Positions 43,022-51,961 of a DNA stretch of 64,000 nucleotides are shown here, one piece after another; within the stretch, counting starts at the first letter, position 1, and each line of letters starts with the position of its first letter. Source of the stretch: Selenomonas sp. AB3002 (GTDB lineage Bacteria; Bacillota; Negativicutes; Selenomonadales; Selenomonadaceae). Under the pieces are notes generated by a model. It was not told the DNA's origin. It was given only the letters and a program-made list of their open reading frames with translations, and searched no databases. The position numbers and the translations under genes are program-made. The stretch lies in NCBI RefSeq assembly GCF_000702545.1, contig NZ_JNIO01000008.1:558001-622000 (forward strand), given 5' to 3'.

Positions 43022-45514
43022 GTGGTTGAATTATTAGCGCCGGCAGGCAGCCGTGAAGCACTGGTGGCAGCCGTGGAAAGCGGTGCCAATGCCGTCTATC
43101 TGGCAGGCAATATGTTTGGAGCCAGGGCTTATGCCAGTAATTTTGATGAAGAGGGGCTGAAAGATGCTGTCCGTTTTGCTCATCTGCGTGGAGTGCTCAT
43201 CAATGTGACCGTCAATACCATTGTAGGGGACGAGGAATTGCCTGCTCTGCGGGATTATCTGAGATTCCTGTATGAGGCAGGAGCAGACGCGGTGCTGGTG
43301 CAGGATTTGGGCGTGGCAAAAATCGCACGGGAGACGGTGCCTGAACTGCCCCTGCATGCCAGCACCCAGATGACAGTGCACAGCCTGGAAGGTGTATTGG
43401 CCTTGCAGGAGCTGGGGTTTACCCGGGTTGTGTTGTCCAGGGAGCTTTCCTTGAAGGAAATCCGCTATATATGCAGTCACTCACAGGTGGAAATAGAAGT
43501 ATTCATGCACGGGGCTCTCTGCGTGTGCTATTCCGGCCAGTGCCTCATGAGCAGCATGATTGGCGGGCGCAGCGGCAATCGTGGCCGCTGTGCCCAGCCC
43601 TGCCGCCTGCCTTATGATCTGGTTGATGAGAACGGCAATGATGTTTTGGGCGACAAGGCAGGCAAGTATCTGCTGTCTCCCAGGGACATGAATACCATTG
43701 AAGTTCTCCCGGAACTGATTGAGGCCGGAGTGGCTTCCTTGAAGATAGAAGGCCGCATGAAGCGTCCCGAGTATGTGGCCACGGTGGTCAGCACCTATCG
43801 TGAAGCCATTGACCGTCACTATGCAGGTGAAGGCTATCTGGTGACCCAGCAGGAAAGGGATAACCTGGCGCAGATTTTCAACCGTGATTTCACTACCGCT
43901 TATCTGCTGGACCGTCCCGGCAAGGATATGATGAGCGACCGCCGTCCCAATAATCGTGGGCTCATGGTGGGGCGTGTGGAAAGCTATGACCGCCAGTCCG
44001 GCCAGGTGACAGTCAAGCTTGCCGGGCCTTTGGCCGTCGGTGACCAGGTGGATTTCTGGGTGAAGGTGGGAGGCAGGGTCACAGCCGACATCAAGGAACT
44101 TTGGTCAGATAGTGGCCAGGTTATTGCCAGGGGTGAAGCCGGGGATGTGGTGAGATTTGCCCTGTCAAAAGCAGTGCACGCTCATGACCGTCTCTTCAAG
44201 GTATATGATGCCGCCCTCATGGAGAAGGCCAAGGAAAGCTATAAAAGCGGCGCCCCCATACGCCGCATAGGCATCAAGGCAGAAGTCTTTGCAGCTGAGG
44301 GCAAGCCGCTTTCCATTGTCTTTACGGATGGAGAGGGCCATACGGCTTCTGCCGTCACAGAGTTCCTGGCAGAGCCTGCCTTGAAGCGGCCTTTGACCGA
44401 AGAAATTATCCGCAAGCAGGTTGACCGCCTGGGAACTTCTGTCTTTGCCTTGCAGGAACTTGTATGCCACATAGAGGGCGCTGTCATGGTGCCCATGAGC
44501 GAGATCAACGAAGCCCGCCGCAAAGCTGCAGAGGCGCTGGAGCAGCAGCGCCTGGCAGAGCTGCCTCCTTACAATTACCCGCCCCTGGACGGCAAGGAAA
44601 GCTGGCCTGCCTGTGAACAACGTGGCAATCTTCGCCAGTCCCGTCTGATGGTCAGCGTGGATTCTTTGGCACAGATGGAAGCGGCTATTGAAGGGGGGGC
44701 GGATGGCATCCTTTTTGGTGGAGAAAGCTACCACCACAGCCATCTGAGTGATGAGGTCTACAGAAAAGCCTGGGATTTGGCAAGAAAAGCGGGGGTTCGC
44801 TTTGACATCAACACTCCCAGGATACTCAAGATGAATGCCCAAAAATCTGTGGAAAACCTCCTCAACAGCTGCAAGGAATTCCCCCCTGATGCTGTCCATG
44901 TGCATAATATAGGTACCCTGTCCTTGGTGAGGAAGATGACAGATTTCCCCATCCATGCTGATTACTCTCTTATTTCCTATAACAAGATAGCCCTTTCCGC
45001 CTTGCAGGGGCTGGGCGTGGTGGAAGCTACCCTGTCACCGGAGCTTAATGAGGGGCAGATGAAGAAGCTGGCCAAAGAAAGCGCCATACCGCTGGCTGCT
45101 ATTGTGCATGGCAGGCTGGAACTGATGGTTTCCGAGTACTGCGTGACAGGCAGCTTCCTGGGCGGTGCAGGCAAAAAGCCTTGCAGCCAGCCTTGCACCA
45201 AGGGAAGGTACTTCCTGAAGGACCGCAAGGAAGCCCTGTTCCCGCTGGTGATGGATCAGTACTGCCACATGCATGTACTGAACAGCAAGACTTTGTCCAT
45301 GCTGCCCCATGCCATGAAATTCCTGCCTGCAGGCCTTGTCACCCTGCGCATTGAGGGCAAGTACCTGGCGCCGCAGGAGCTGAAGAATATCACCCGGGCT
45401 TACAAGAAGGTCATGGGCATGCCCGAAGACCTGGATGAAGCACAGCAGGCTTATATTGAGCAGCAGGAGGGAAAGGATATAACCAGAGGACATTATTTCC
45501 GTGGTGTCCTGTAA
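43022..45514 (+). CDS. Tandem U32 peptidase-family protein
   Basis: 830 residues from GTG 43022 (GAGG 7 nt upstream; the frame is open from 42941 but the protein start VELLAPAGSREALVAAV is the family N-terminus). N-terminal U32 domain with a four-cysteine set (LCVCYSGQC...GRCAQPC, about residues 163-200), a middle DUF3656-like part, and a second U32-like half (about 540-820) with its own cysteines (YCVTG...KPCSQPC...QYC). U32 members such as TrhP and RlhA act in RNA hydroxylation with Fe-S clusters; collagenase activity is claimed for others. The exact substrate is not known here. Confidence 0.85.
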   Translation: MVELLAPAGSREALVAAVESGANAVYLAGNMFGARAYASNFDEEGLKDAVRFAHLRGVLINVTVNTIVGDEELPALRDYLRFLYEAGADAVLVQDLGVAKIARETVPELPLHASTQMTVHSLEGVLALQELGFTRVVLSRELSLKEIRYICSHSQVEIEVFMHGALCVCYSGQCLMSSMIGGRSGNRGRCAQPCRLPYDLVDENGNDVLGDKAGKYLLSPRDMNTIEVLPELIEAGVASLKIEGRMKRPEYVATVVSTYREAIDRHYAGEGYLVTQQERDNLAQIFNRDFTTAYLLDRPGKDMMSDRRPNNRGLMVGRVESYDRQSGQVTVKLAGPLAVGDQVDFWVKVGGRVTADIKELWSDSGQVIARGEAGDVVRFALSKAVHAHDRLFKVYDAALMEKAKESYKSGAPIRRIGIKAEVFAAEGKPLSIVFTDGEGHTASAVTEFLAEPALKRPLTEEIIRKQVDRLGTSVFALQELVCHIEGAVMVPMSEINEARRKAAEALEQQRLAELPPYNYPPLDGKESWPACEQRGNLRQSRLMVSVDSLAQMEAAIEGGADGILFGGESYHHSHLSDEVYRKAWDLARKAGVRFDINTPRILKMNAQKSVENLLNSCKEFPPDAVHVHNIGTLSLVRKMTDFPIHADYSLISYNKIALSALQGLGVVEATLSPELNEGQMKKLAKESAIPLAAIVHGRLELMVSEYCVTGSFLGGAGKKPCSQPCTKGRYFLKDRKEALFPLVMDQYCHMHVLNSKTLSMLPHAMKFLPAGLVTLRIEGKYLAPQELKNITRAYKKVMGMPEDLDEAQQAYIEQQEGKDITRGHYFRGVL

Positions 45515-45526
45515 TATCTAATGATG

Positions 45527-45554
45527 AGCTCTCGTCTTTGACGGGAGCTTTTTT
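45527..45554 (+). terminator. Rho-independent terminator
   Basis: AGCTCTCGTC (45527-45536) pairs with GACGGGAGCT (45540-45549) and is followed by T5. Confidence 0.85.
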
Positions 45555-45656
45555 GTGCATTGCAGGAAAATCCATAAACATGGAGAAATAAACCAAGACA
45601 AAGAAATATACTATACAGGGATTGGTCTGGCTTTTTCAGGAAAGGATGTAAAAACC

Positions 45657-46532
45657 ATGAATGTGAAGCTGAACATGAAAAAGGTTGTTTCCCTGCTTTT
45701 GGGATGTGCCTTGGCTGGAACCATGCTGGCAGGGTGCGGTCCTACTGATGATCCCCATAAGAGCTCCGGAGGCAAGCCTTTAAAGCTGGGCATGCTGACG
45801 AACATGAACATCAGTGAGCAGCAGCAGGCGGAGCTGATGAAGGAAGTAGGGCAAAGAGGTGGTTTCCCTGATAATATGGTGTATGACATAACTTACTATG
45901 ACAATCTTAACTCCATGCAGATGGGGCTAGAATCCAGGAGCATTGATGAGATGAGCACCTATCAGTGTGTGTCGGACTATCTCCTGGCCAGGAATGACAA
46001 GTTTGCCCAGACTGATTTCAAGAAGGTGAAACTGGAAGATGGCTTCTGCTGTGCAGTGAGGGAAGAGGATAAAGAACTGCTGGAGGAAATGAACAAGGCT
46101 ATCAGCACCATGAAGGATGACGGCACATTGGACAAGCTGGTCCAGGAATATATCAAGGATGTGAAGGCAGGCGAGGAACCACACGCTGTGGAACTGGAAA
46201 AGGCAGAGGGACGCCGCATTCTCAAGGTAGCAGTCACTGGCGACCTTCCTCCCATTGACCTGGTATTGGCAGATGGCAAGCCTGCAGGCTTTAATACGGC
46301 AGTGCTCTCAGAGGTGAGCAAGCGGTTGCAGAGAAATATAGAAATCGTACAGGTGGACAGCGGCGCAAGGGCAGCTGCTCTTTCTGGCAAGACTGTGGAT
46401 GTAATCTTTTGGGCTGTGATTCCTGAGGATAAGTTCAATGTTCGTCCTAAGGATTTTGATCTTCCCAAAGGGGCAGCAACCACCGTGCCTTACTATAAGG
46501 ATGAGATTGTCCACCTGGCAGTGAAGAAGTAA
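45657..46532 (+). CDS. ABC transporter substrate-binding lipoprotein with apparently permuted family 3 domain
   Basis: 291 residues. Lipobox LAGTMLAGC puts Cys27 at the mature N-terminus. The body resembles a family 3 (polar amino acid) binding protein, but the two halves are in reverse order. Residues 41-170 carry features usually at the end (a YYDNLNSMQMGLES..D segment, then AVREEDKELLEEMNKAI..DDGTLDKLVQEY), and residues 188-285 carry features usually at the start (LKVAVTGDLPPIDLVLADGKPAGFN and ALSGKTVDVIFWA). This looks like a circular permutation. It is followed by a terminator-like hairpin, then the permease and ATPase. The ligand is not predicted. ATG 45657 follows AAAGGA. Confidence 0.75.
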   Translation: MNVKLNMKKVVSLLLGCALAGTMLAGCGPTDDPHKSSGGKPLKLGMLTNMNISEQQQAELMKEVGQRGGFPDNMVYDITYYDNLNSMQMGLESRSIDEMSTYQCVSDYLLARNDKFAQTDFKKVKLEDGFCCAVREEDKELLEEMNKAISTMKDDGTLDKLVQEYIKDVKAGEEPHAVELEKAEGRRILKVAVTGDLPPIDLVLADGKPAGFNTAVLSEVSKRLQRNIEIVQVDSGARAAALSGKTVDVIFWAVIPEDKFNVRPKDFDLPKGAATTVPYYKDEIVHLAVKK

Positions 46533-46549
46533 GAAGTTGTTATCAAAAG

Positions 46550-46599
46550 CACCGAACATTTTTGAGGATTTATATCGAGAATGTTCGGTGTTTTGTTTG
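46550..46599 (+). terminator. Hairpin terminator between binding protein and permease genes
   Basis: CACCGAACATT (46550-46560) pairs with AATGTTCGGTG (46580-46590), followed by TTTTGTTTG. It lies between parts of one transporter, which suggests partial termination so that the binding protein is made in excess. Confidence 0.75.
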
Positions 46600-46648
46600 T
46601 TGCAGCAATCATATGTAGGCAAACCGTCTATGCTTGGGAGGATGGAAG

Positions 46649-47314
46649 ATGGAGAAGCTTTATCAGATTTTTATTGCCAATGATGCCTGGATAACTATTG
46701 GCAAGGGCATTGGGGTGACGGTGGAGATTTCTCTGGTATCCCTGCTGGCAGGAACGCTCCTGGGAGCGCTGATCTGCTTTTTCCGCATGGGGAAAAGACG
46801 CCTCCTGCGTCTATTGGCCATGGGCTACATTGCTTTGGTGCGGGGATGTCCGGTACTGATGCTTTTGATGTTGCTCTTTTATGGAGTCTTGGCTCAGAGT
46901 GGCTTGTCTCCCGTGGTGGTGGCTATCCTGGCTTTTTCTTTTCATACAGCGGCTCATGTGGCAGAGCTTTTGCGCTCCGCCATCCAGGCTACAGATCACG
47001 GGCAGGTAGAGGCAGCGCGCACGCTGGGGTTTTCCAGAGTGCAGGCCTTTCGCCTGGTGACACTGCCGCAGATGGTGCAGATTGCCCGGCCTGTCTACCA
47101 GTCTACCATTGTGAACCTGATTCAGTGGACCAGCGTAGTAGGCTATGTGACCATCACAGATCTTACCCGTGTCATATACAATACGGCCTCCCGCACCATG
47201 CAGCCCATGATTACCATGCTGGGCGGCATGGCCATCTATATCGTCATGTCTTATTGCGTATATGGGGTATTTGCCTGGCTGGAATGGCGTGAGAGAAGAG
47301 AGGTGGAGGAATAA
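46649..47314 (+). CDS. Amino acid ABC transporter permease (HisM/GlnP type)
   Basis: 221 residues from ATG 46649 (GGGAGG upstream). About five hydrophobic helices; the EAA loop is seen as EAARTLGFSRVQAFRLVTLP (about 114-133), where the ATPase docks. RGCPVLMLLMLLFYG is typical of polar amino acid permeases. It ends exactly 0 nt before the ATPase start, so the two are coupled. It pairs with the lipoprotein upstream. Confidence 0.88.
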   Translation: MEKLYQIFIANDAWITIGKGIGVTVEISLVSLLAGTLLGALICFFRMGKRRLLRLLAMGYIALVRGCPVLMLLMLLFYGVLAQSGLSPVVVAILAFSFHTAAHVAELLRSAIQATDHGQVEAARTLGFSRVQAFRLVTLPQMVQIARPVYQSTIVNLIQWTSVVGYVTITDLTRVIYNTASRTMQPMITMLGGMAIYIVMSYCVYGVFAWLEWRERREVEE

Positions 47315-48445
47315 ATGGGGATACTTGAAGTACAGGGGCTTTCCAAAGCCTTTGGGGATTTGCAGGTGCTGAGCAAGGTGGATTTAAGTGTCAGGGAAGG
47401 TGAGCGCATCGCCATTATCGGTGGCTCTGGCTGTGGCAAGAGTGTCTTCCTGCGTTGCCTGAATCTGCTGGAGGTGCCTGATGCAGGCAGCATCACTATT
47501 GACGGGCAGGAAATCACAGCCCCAGGGGCGGATGTGGACACCATCCGTCGTCAGATGGGCATGGTTTTCCAGAAATTCCACCTGTTTTCCCATTACAATG
47601 TGCTGGACAATCTCTGCCTGGCTCCCACCATGCTTTTGGGCATGGAGCGCAAGGAGGCGGAGGAGAAGGCCATGGGGCTGCTCAATCAGGTGGGCCTTGC
47701 CGCTAAGGCCAGGGTCTTACCGGGGGTCCTTTCCGGCGGGCAGCAGCAGCGTATCGCCATTTGTCGTTCCCTCATGATGGATCCAAAAGTGCTGCTGCTG
47801 GACGAGCCGACCAGCGCCTTGGACCCTACGATGGCGGCAGAGGTGCTGGCGGTTATCCGCATGCTGGCCAAGCAGGGGCTGACCATGCTCATCGTCACCC
47901 ATGAGATGAAGTTTGCCCAGGAGGTGTCAGACCGCATCCTGTTCTTTGCGGACCGGGGCATCTATGAGCAGGGGACGCCGGAGGAAATCTTTGAGCAACC
48001 CAGGAGAGATAAGACGATTTCCTTTATCCGCAAGCATACGTTCTTCAGCTATGAGATTACCAGGCGGTCAGAGTTCGACTTGATGCAGCTGCAGGGCGGT
48101 ATCTGGAATTTCGCAGAGAAATATGGCATAGGCGCGTCTATGGCCTATCAGTTGCAACTTTCTGGTGAGGAACTTATATATGAGTTTTGGCGAGGGAGCT
48201 TCAATGACGGGGAAGTGGTGGAACTTAGGTTGGACATTACCTATGCCCAAGCCATGGACCGCATCGTGGTGGAGGTCGTCAGCGGTGGCGCAGCCTACGA
48301 TCCCTTCATAGCGGAGAGCGAAGATGATTCGGAGGAAATGGAGCACATGGGGATTACCCTGCTGAAAAAGAGAGCAGCCGGTTTTTCCTATGCCTATGAA
48401 GAAGGAAAAAATCGGGTACGGGTGGAATTCATAGAAAATAGGTAA
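47315..48445 (+). CDS. Amino acid ABC transporter ATPase with C-terminal RsbW/GHKL-like domain
   Basis: 376 residues, about 130 more than the usual 240-250. The ABC part is complete: Walker A GGSGCGKS (36-43), signature LSGGQQQR (139-146), Walker B LLLDEP, switch His196. Residues about 250-376 resemble an RsbW-type HATPase fold: an EF.LMQLQ...FAEKYGI...AYQLQLSGEEL start, VVEVVSGGAAYDPF, and MGITLLKKRAAGFSYAYEEGKN. The N-box Asn appears replaced by Glu290 and the following Asp by Ser323, so ATP binding by this part is doubtful. The tail may regulate the transporter or bind a partner. The start directly abuts the permease stop. Confidence 0.8.
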   Translation: MGILEVQGLSKAFGDLQVLSKVDLSVREGERIAIIGGSGCGKSVFLRCLNLLEVPDAGSITIDGQEITAPGADVDTIRRQMGMVFQKFHLFSHYNVLDNLCLAPTMLLGMERKEAEEKAMGLLNQVGLAAKARVLPGVLSGGQQQRIAICRSLMMDPKVLLLDEPTSALDPTMAAEVLAVIRMLAKQGLTMLIVTHEMKFAQEVSDRILFFADRGIYEQGTPEEIFEQPRRDKTISFIRKHTFFSYEITRRSEFDLMQLQGGIWNFAEKYGIGASMAYQLQLSGEELIYEFWRGSFNDGEVVELRLDITYAQAMDRIVVEVVSGGAAYDPFIAESEDDSEEMEHMGITLLKKRAAGFSYAYEEGKNRVRVEFIENR

Positions 48446-48542
48446 GCGATCTTTGTTTGTCTAAAAGTTGTAAAGTGCTGTAGGCAGTGTGAACAAGTGA
48501 TTATTAGTCGTACGGTACAACAGATAAGGGAAGAGATGGCAA

Positions 48543-49409
48543 ATGAAAATTGACACGCTTTGCTTGGCTCAAAGGCAGACCGCAGAAGAATACCTGCAGC
48601 ACGCTTATGAAATCCCGGAGGAGGTTCCCTTCTTGCCCATGCCTGATGAAGCTTTCGTTTCTAAGTGGCAGGAGGCAGCGGGTCGGACCGTGCTGGATTT
48701 CTTGATAGACGGACTAAGTCTTCCCGCCTTTGCTTTCAGCTGGGAGGATGAAGAAGGACTGGGTATTTCCTTTGCCCAGACTCTGGGAGGGCGGCTGCCT
48801 GTCATCTCCACCAGCAGCCATGAGGACTTCCGCGCTATGGACGCCCTCATGAGCGGACGGGAGGAAAAACGGGAACTGCCTCTGACGGTGAACGCCTTCA
48901 CAATAGAGGCTAAGGCAGAGAATATCTTCCATCACCGCCTCTTGTTGCTGAACTGCGCTCCCTACAGCAATATTACCGCTACCAGGCTGGGGCTGGGGGC
49001 GGGGGACTGGCAGGAGCGCTCCTATCGCTTGCGACGGGCGTACGAATGTGCCCATTATGAGACTTTGCGCCTTTTGGGTGGCATGAAGAATCATGCTTTG
49101 GATGAGATATTGGCCGATTCCTTTGGCCAGCTGGCCGCCTTTGGTGATTTCAGTGCTGACAGGCAGAGGCTTTTCTTCGGCCTGACCAAGGGAGAGACCT
49201 GCTGCACAGGCAGGCTCTCTTTCTATACCCAGAAGGTTGCCATGGAGGAAAGGGACAAGGTATACGCAGTTGTGGACAAGGTATTGGATATGATGGAAGC
49301 TGAAATAAAAGCGCTGCTCTCAAGAAAAGCGAAAAAGGTGGAAATCCTGGCAGAACTGGCAGGCAGAAGCATAGCAGACAGGCTGGCGCAAGGATTCCCA
49401 GGAAAATGA
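48543..49409 (+). CDS. Hypothetical protein, function unknown
   Basis: 288 residues; no signal peptide or membrane helix. A central block, RRAYECAHYETLRLLGGMKN then HALDEILADSFGQ (about 163-195), has spaced His, Glu and Asp residues. YECAH resembles a metallopeptidase HExxH with its first His replaced, and the DE.LAD segment 15 residues later recalls the third-ligand helix of such enzymes. Metal binding is only a suggestion. ATG 48543 follows AAGGGAAGAG, about 100 nt after the ABC ATPase, and a terminator follows, so it could belong to the transporter operon. Confidence 0.6.
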   Translation: MKIDTLCLAQRQTAEEYLQHAYEIPEEVPFLPMPDEAFVSKWQEAAGRTVLDFLIDGLSLPAFAFSWEDEEGLGISFAQTLGGRLPVISTSSHEDFRAMDALMSGREEKRELPLTVNAFTIEAKAENIFHHRLLLLNCAPYSNITATRLGLGAGDWQERSYRLRRAYECAHYETLRLLGGMKNHALDEILADSFGQLAAFGDFSADRQRLFFGLTKGETCCTGRLSFYTQKVAMEERDKVYAVVDKVLDMMEAEIKALLSRKAKKVEILAELAGRSIADRLAQGFPGK

Positions 49410-49412
49410 TTT

Positions 49413-49445
49413 ATAGGCACGGATTAAAGTACCGTGCCTATTTTT
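49413..49445 (+). terminator. Rho-independent terminator
   Basis: TAGGCACGG (49414-49422) pairs with CCGTGCCTA (49432-49440), with T5 after it. Confidence 0.9.
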
Positions 49446-49453
49446 ATGTTTTA

Positions 49454-49462
49454 TGGTACAAT
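49454..49462 (+). promoter_or_regulatory. Extended -10 promoter of mutS2
   Basis: TGGTACAAT in the same context (GTTTTATGGTACAAT) as the cobQ promoter; about 45 nt before the mutS2 start. Confidence 0.55.
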
Positions 49463-49513
49463 GAAGCCTATGCAAATCGACCATCTTGATAAATTATTGG
49501 GGTAAAGAGGAAA

Positions 49514-51895
49514 ATGGAACAAGAAGCCTTCAAAACATTAGCATATGACAAGATAAAGGCCATGCTTATCGGTTGCGCCAGTTCTAATCTGGGCAAGAAG
49601 CTGGCGAAGAGCCTGCTGCCAAGTTCGGACTTTGAGGAAGTATCCGGCTGGCTGGCAGAGACAGATGAAGCTGTGGAGATATTTGAGACTACGGCCCCGC
49701 CCCTGGGGGGCATCAGGGATATTACTTCCAGTCTCCGCAAGGTGGAGCTGGGCGCTACTTTAGACCTGGGCGAACTGGTAGAGGTGCGCAGCACCATGTA
49801 TGCCATGCGCAATGTGAAATACTTCTTCCGGGATCTTTCTCTTGAAGTGCCTGCCCTGAAGGAACTGGCCCGGGGCATGGAAATCCTGGGGGAACTGGAA
49901 CGCCATCTGGAAAATACCATTGATGAGCACGGCAATATCCGCGAGGATGCCAGCGTGGAACTCAGGCGCATCAACAGGGAACTGAGGGCTACTCAGGCTC
50001 ACATAAAGGACAGGATGTCAGGTATCCTGCATTCTGCAGAGTATCAGAAGTATTTCCAGGATGCCATCGTCACTGTCCGTGATGAGCGCTATGTTATTCC
50101 TGTGAAGCAGGAATATCGTTCCCACTTCCCAGGTATCGTCCATGATCAGTCTGCCAGTGGCGCTACTCTCTTCATCGAGCCTATGGCTGTGGTGGAGATG
50201 AATAATGATGTGAAGCAGTTGACTCTGGCCAGGCAGCAGGAAATGAACCGCCTGATGAAGCAGCTTTCTCAGGAAATCCTGCGTCATCATGAGGATTTGG
50301 AGAACAACTGCGAGATTTTGGCGGAAATTGATTTTACCTTTGCCAAGGCCAAGCTGGCCAGGGAGATGGAAGCAAGCCGCCCCAAGCTCAATGATGAGGG
50401 GCGCACTGTCCTGAAGCAGGCCCGTCATCCGCTGATTGACAGGGAAAAAGTGGTGCCCATAGATATTGTGCTGGGGACGGACTATAGCATGCTGCTGGTC
50501 ACGGGACCAAATACCGGCGGCAAGACCGTCAGCATGAAGACATTGGGACTTCTGGTGCTGATGGCCCAGTCAGGCCTGTATCTTCCCACGGCCCCTGACT
50601 CCGAGCTGGCCATATATCAGAATGTCTATGCTGATATCGGTGACGAGCAGAGCATAGAGCAGAGCCTGTCTACCTTCTCCGCCCATATGACCCATATTGT
50701 GAAGATCTTGGGGCAGGTGGAGAAAGAGGATCTGTTGCTGTTGGATGAGCTGGGGGCGGGTACGGACCCGGAGGAGGGGGCTGCCCTGGCCATGTCCATT
50801 CTGGAGCGGCTGCTGGAAATCGGCACCACCACCGTGGCTACTACGCATTATTCAGAGCTAAAGACCTTTGCCTATAGCCGTACTGGCATTGAGAATGCCT
50901 GTGTGGAGTTTGACGTGAAGACCCTGCGGCCGACATACAGGCTGCTTCTGGGCACTCCCGGTGCCAGCAACGCCTTTGCTATCAGTCGTCGCCTGGGGCT
51001 TTCCGAAGCCTTGATTCTCAGGGCCAAGCAGCTGGTGGAGGCTGACCATGCCCAGTTCGAGAAAGTCGTCAATGAGCTGGAACAGGAAAAGATGATGTAT
51101 GAGCAGCGCAATGCCGACATCATGGAAGGGCAGCAGCGGGTTACTGCCCTGCAGCTGAAGGTGGAACGCACCAAGGAGGAAATCTCCAGGCAGAAGGGCG
51201 AGATCATACGCAAGGCACGTGAGCAGAGCGCGGCCATGATACGCCGTACACGCCGGGAATCCGAGGAAATCATCAAGGAACTGAAGGAACAGTTCCAGGA
51301 TATGGGCATCAAGAAACGACAGCAGGCTATCCAGGAGGCTCGTGCCAGACTTACGGAAGCATCGGCCAAGGCAAACCCTGGCATCATGGCCCAAAAGGGC
51401 GTGGGAAAGCCTGTAGACATCAAGACAATCCGGACAGGAGACACCGTCTATGTAAAGAGCCTGGACCAGAAGGGGACTGTGCTGGAAGTCAGCGGCAGCG
51501 AGCTTGAGGTGCAGCTTGGCAGTCTGCGTACAAAAGTCAAGGCTTCAAAGTGTACCTTTGTGGCTCATGGCAGCCAGGAGGAAAAGGCATCTGCTCCGAT
51601 TGTCAGGAACAAGAATCGCCAGAGTGCCGGCTTTCTCCAGAAGACTGCCAATATCGGCAGGGAGATAGATATCCGTGGCATGATGGTTGACGAGGCGGAA
51701 CTTATCATAGGCAAATTCCTTGATGATGCTGTCATGGCTGGCCTGAGCCAGGTGCTGATCATACATGGCAAAGGCACTGGTGCCTTGCGCAAAGGGGTCC
51801 AGGCTTATCTCAAGGGCCACAGAAACGTGCTCTCCTATGCCTTTGCGGATATCACTGAGGGCGGTACAGGGGCAACAGTTGTCAATTTGAAATGA
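49514..51895 (+). CDS. mutS2: Endonuclease MutS2
   Basis: 793 residues: MutS core and clamp (1-320), ATPase domain with Walker A GPNTGGKTVS (about 331-340), DELGAGTDPEEGAAL and the ST..TTHY segment, a coiled-coil region (about 520-640) and a C-terminal Smr nuclease domain starting EIDIRGMMVDEAE with IHGKGTGALRKGV. It lacks the mismatch-recognition domain I of MutS. Known roles are suppression of recombination and, in B. subtilis, collision sensing on stalled ribosomes. Single-gene unit. Confidence 0.95.
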   Translation: MEQEAFKTLAYDKIKAMLIGCASSNLGKKLAKSLLPSSDFEEVSGWLAETDEAVEIFETTAPPLGGIRDITSSLRKVELGATLDLGELVEVRSTMYAMRNVKYFFRDLSLEVPALKELARGMEILGELERHLENTIDEHGNIREDASVELRRINRELRATQAHIKDRMSGILHSAEYQKYFQDAIVTVRDERYVIPVKQEYRSHFPGIVHDQSASGATLFIEPMAVVEMNNDVKQLTLARQQEMNRLMKQLSQEILRHHEDLENNCEILAEIDFTFAKAKLAREMEASRPKLNDEGRTVLKQARHPLIDREKVVPIDIVLGTDYSMLLVTGPNTGGKTVSMKTLGLLVLMAQSGLYLPTAPDSELAIYQNVYADIGDEQSIEQSLSTFSAHMTHIVKILGQVEKEDLLLLDELGAGTDPEEGAALAMSILERLLEIGTTTVATTHYSELKTFAYSRTGIENACVEFDVKTLRPTYRLLLGTPGASNAFAISRRLGLSEALILRAKQLVEADHAQFEKVVNELEQEKMMYEQRNADIMEGQQRVTALQLKVERTKEEISRQKGEIIRKAREQSAAMIRRTRRESEEIIKELKEQFQDMGIKKRQQAIQEARARLTEASAKANPGIMAQKGVGKPVDIKTIRTGDTVYVKSLDQKGTVLEVSGSELEVQLGSLRTKVKASKCTFVAHGSQEEKASAPIVRNKNRQSAGFLQKTANIGREIDIRGMMVDEAELIIGKFLDDAVMAGLSQVLIIHGKGTGALRKGVQAYLKGHRNVLSYAFADITEGGTGATVVNLK

Positions 51896-51926
51896 ATAAA
51901 GGTAGCTTTTCTCTTATGCAGTGGTG

Positions 51927-51932
51927 TATAAT
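51927..51932 (+). promoter_or_regulatory. -10 element before the PBP gene
   Basis: TATAAT with a TG just before it, 30 nt upstream of the PBP start; no clear -35. Confidence 0.4.
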
Positions 51933-51961
51933 AAAAGGCATATTGTTTAAGGAGGCTGCTT

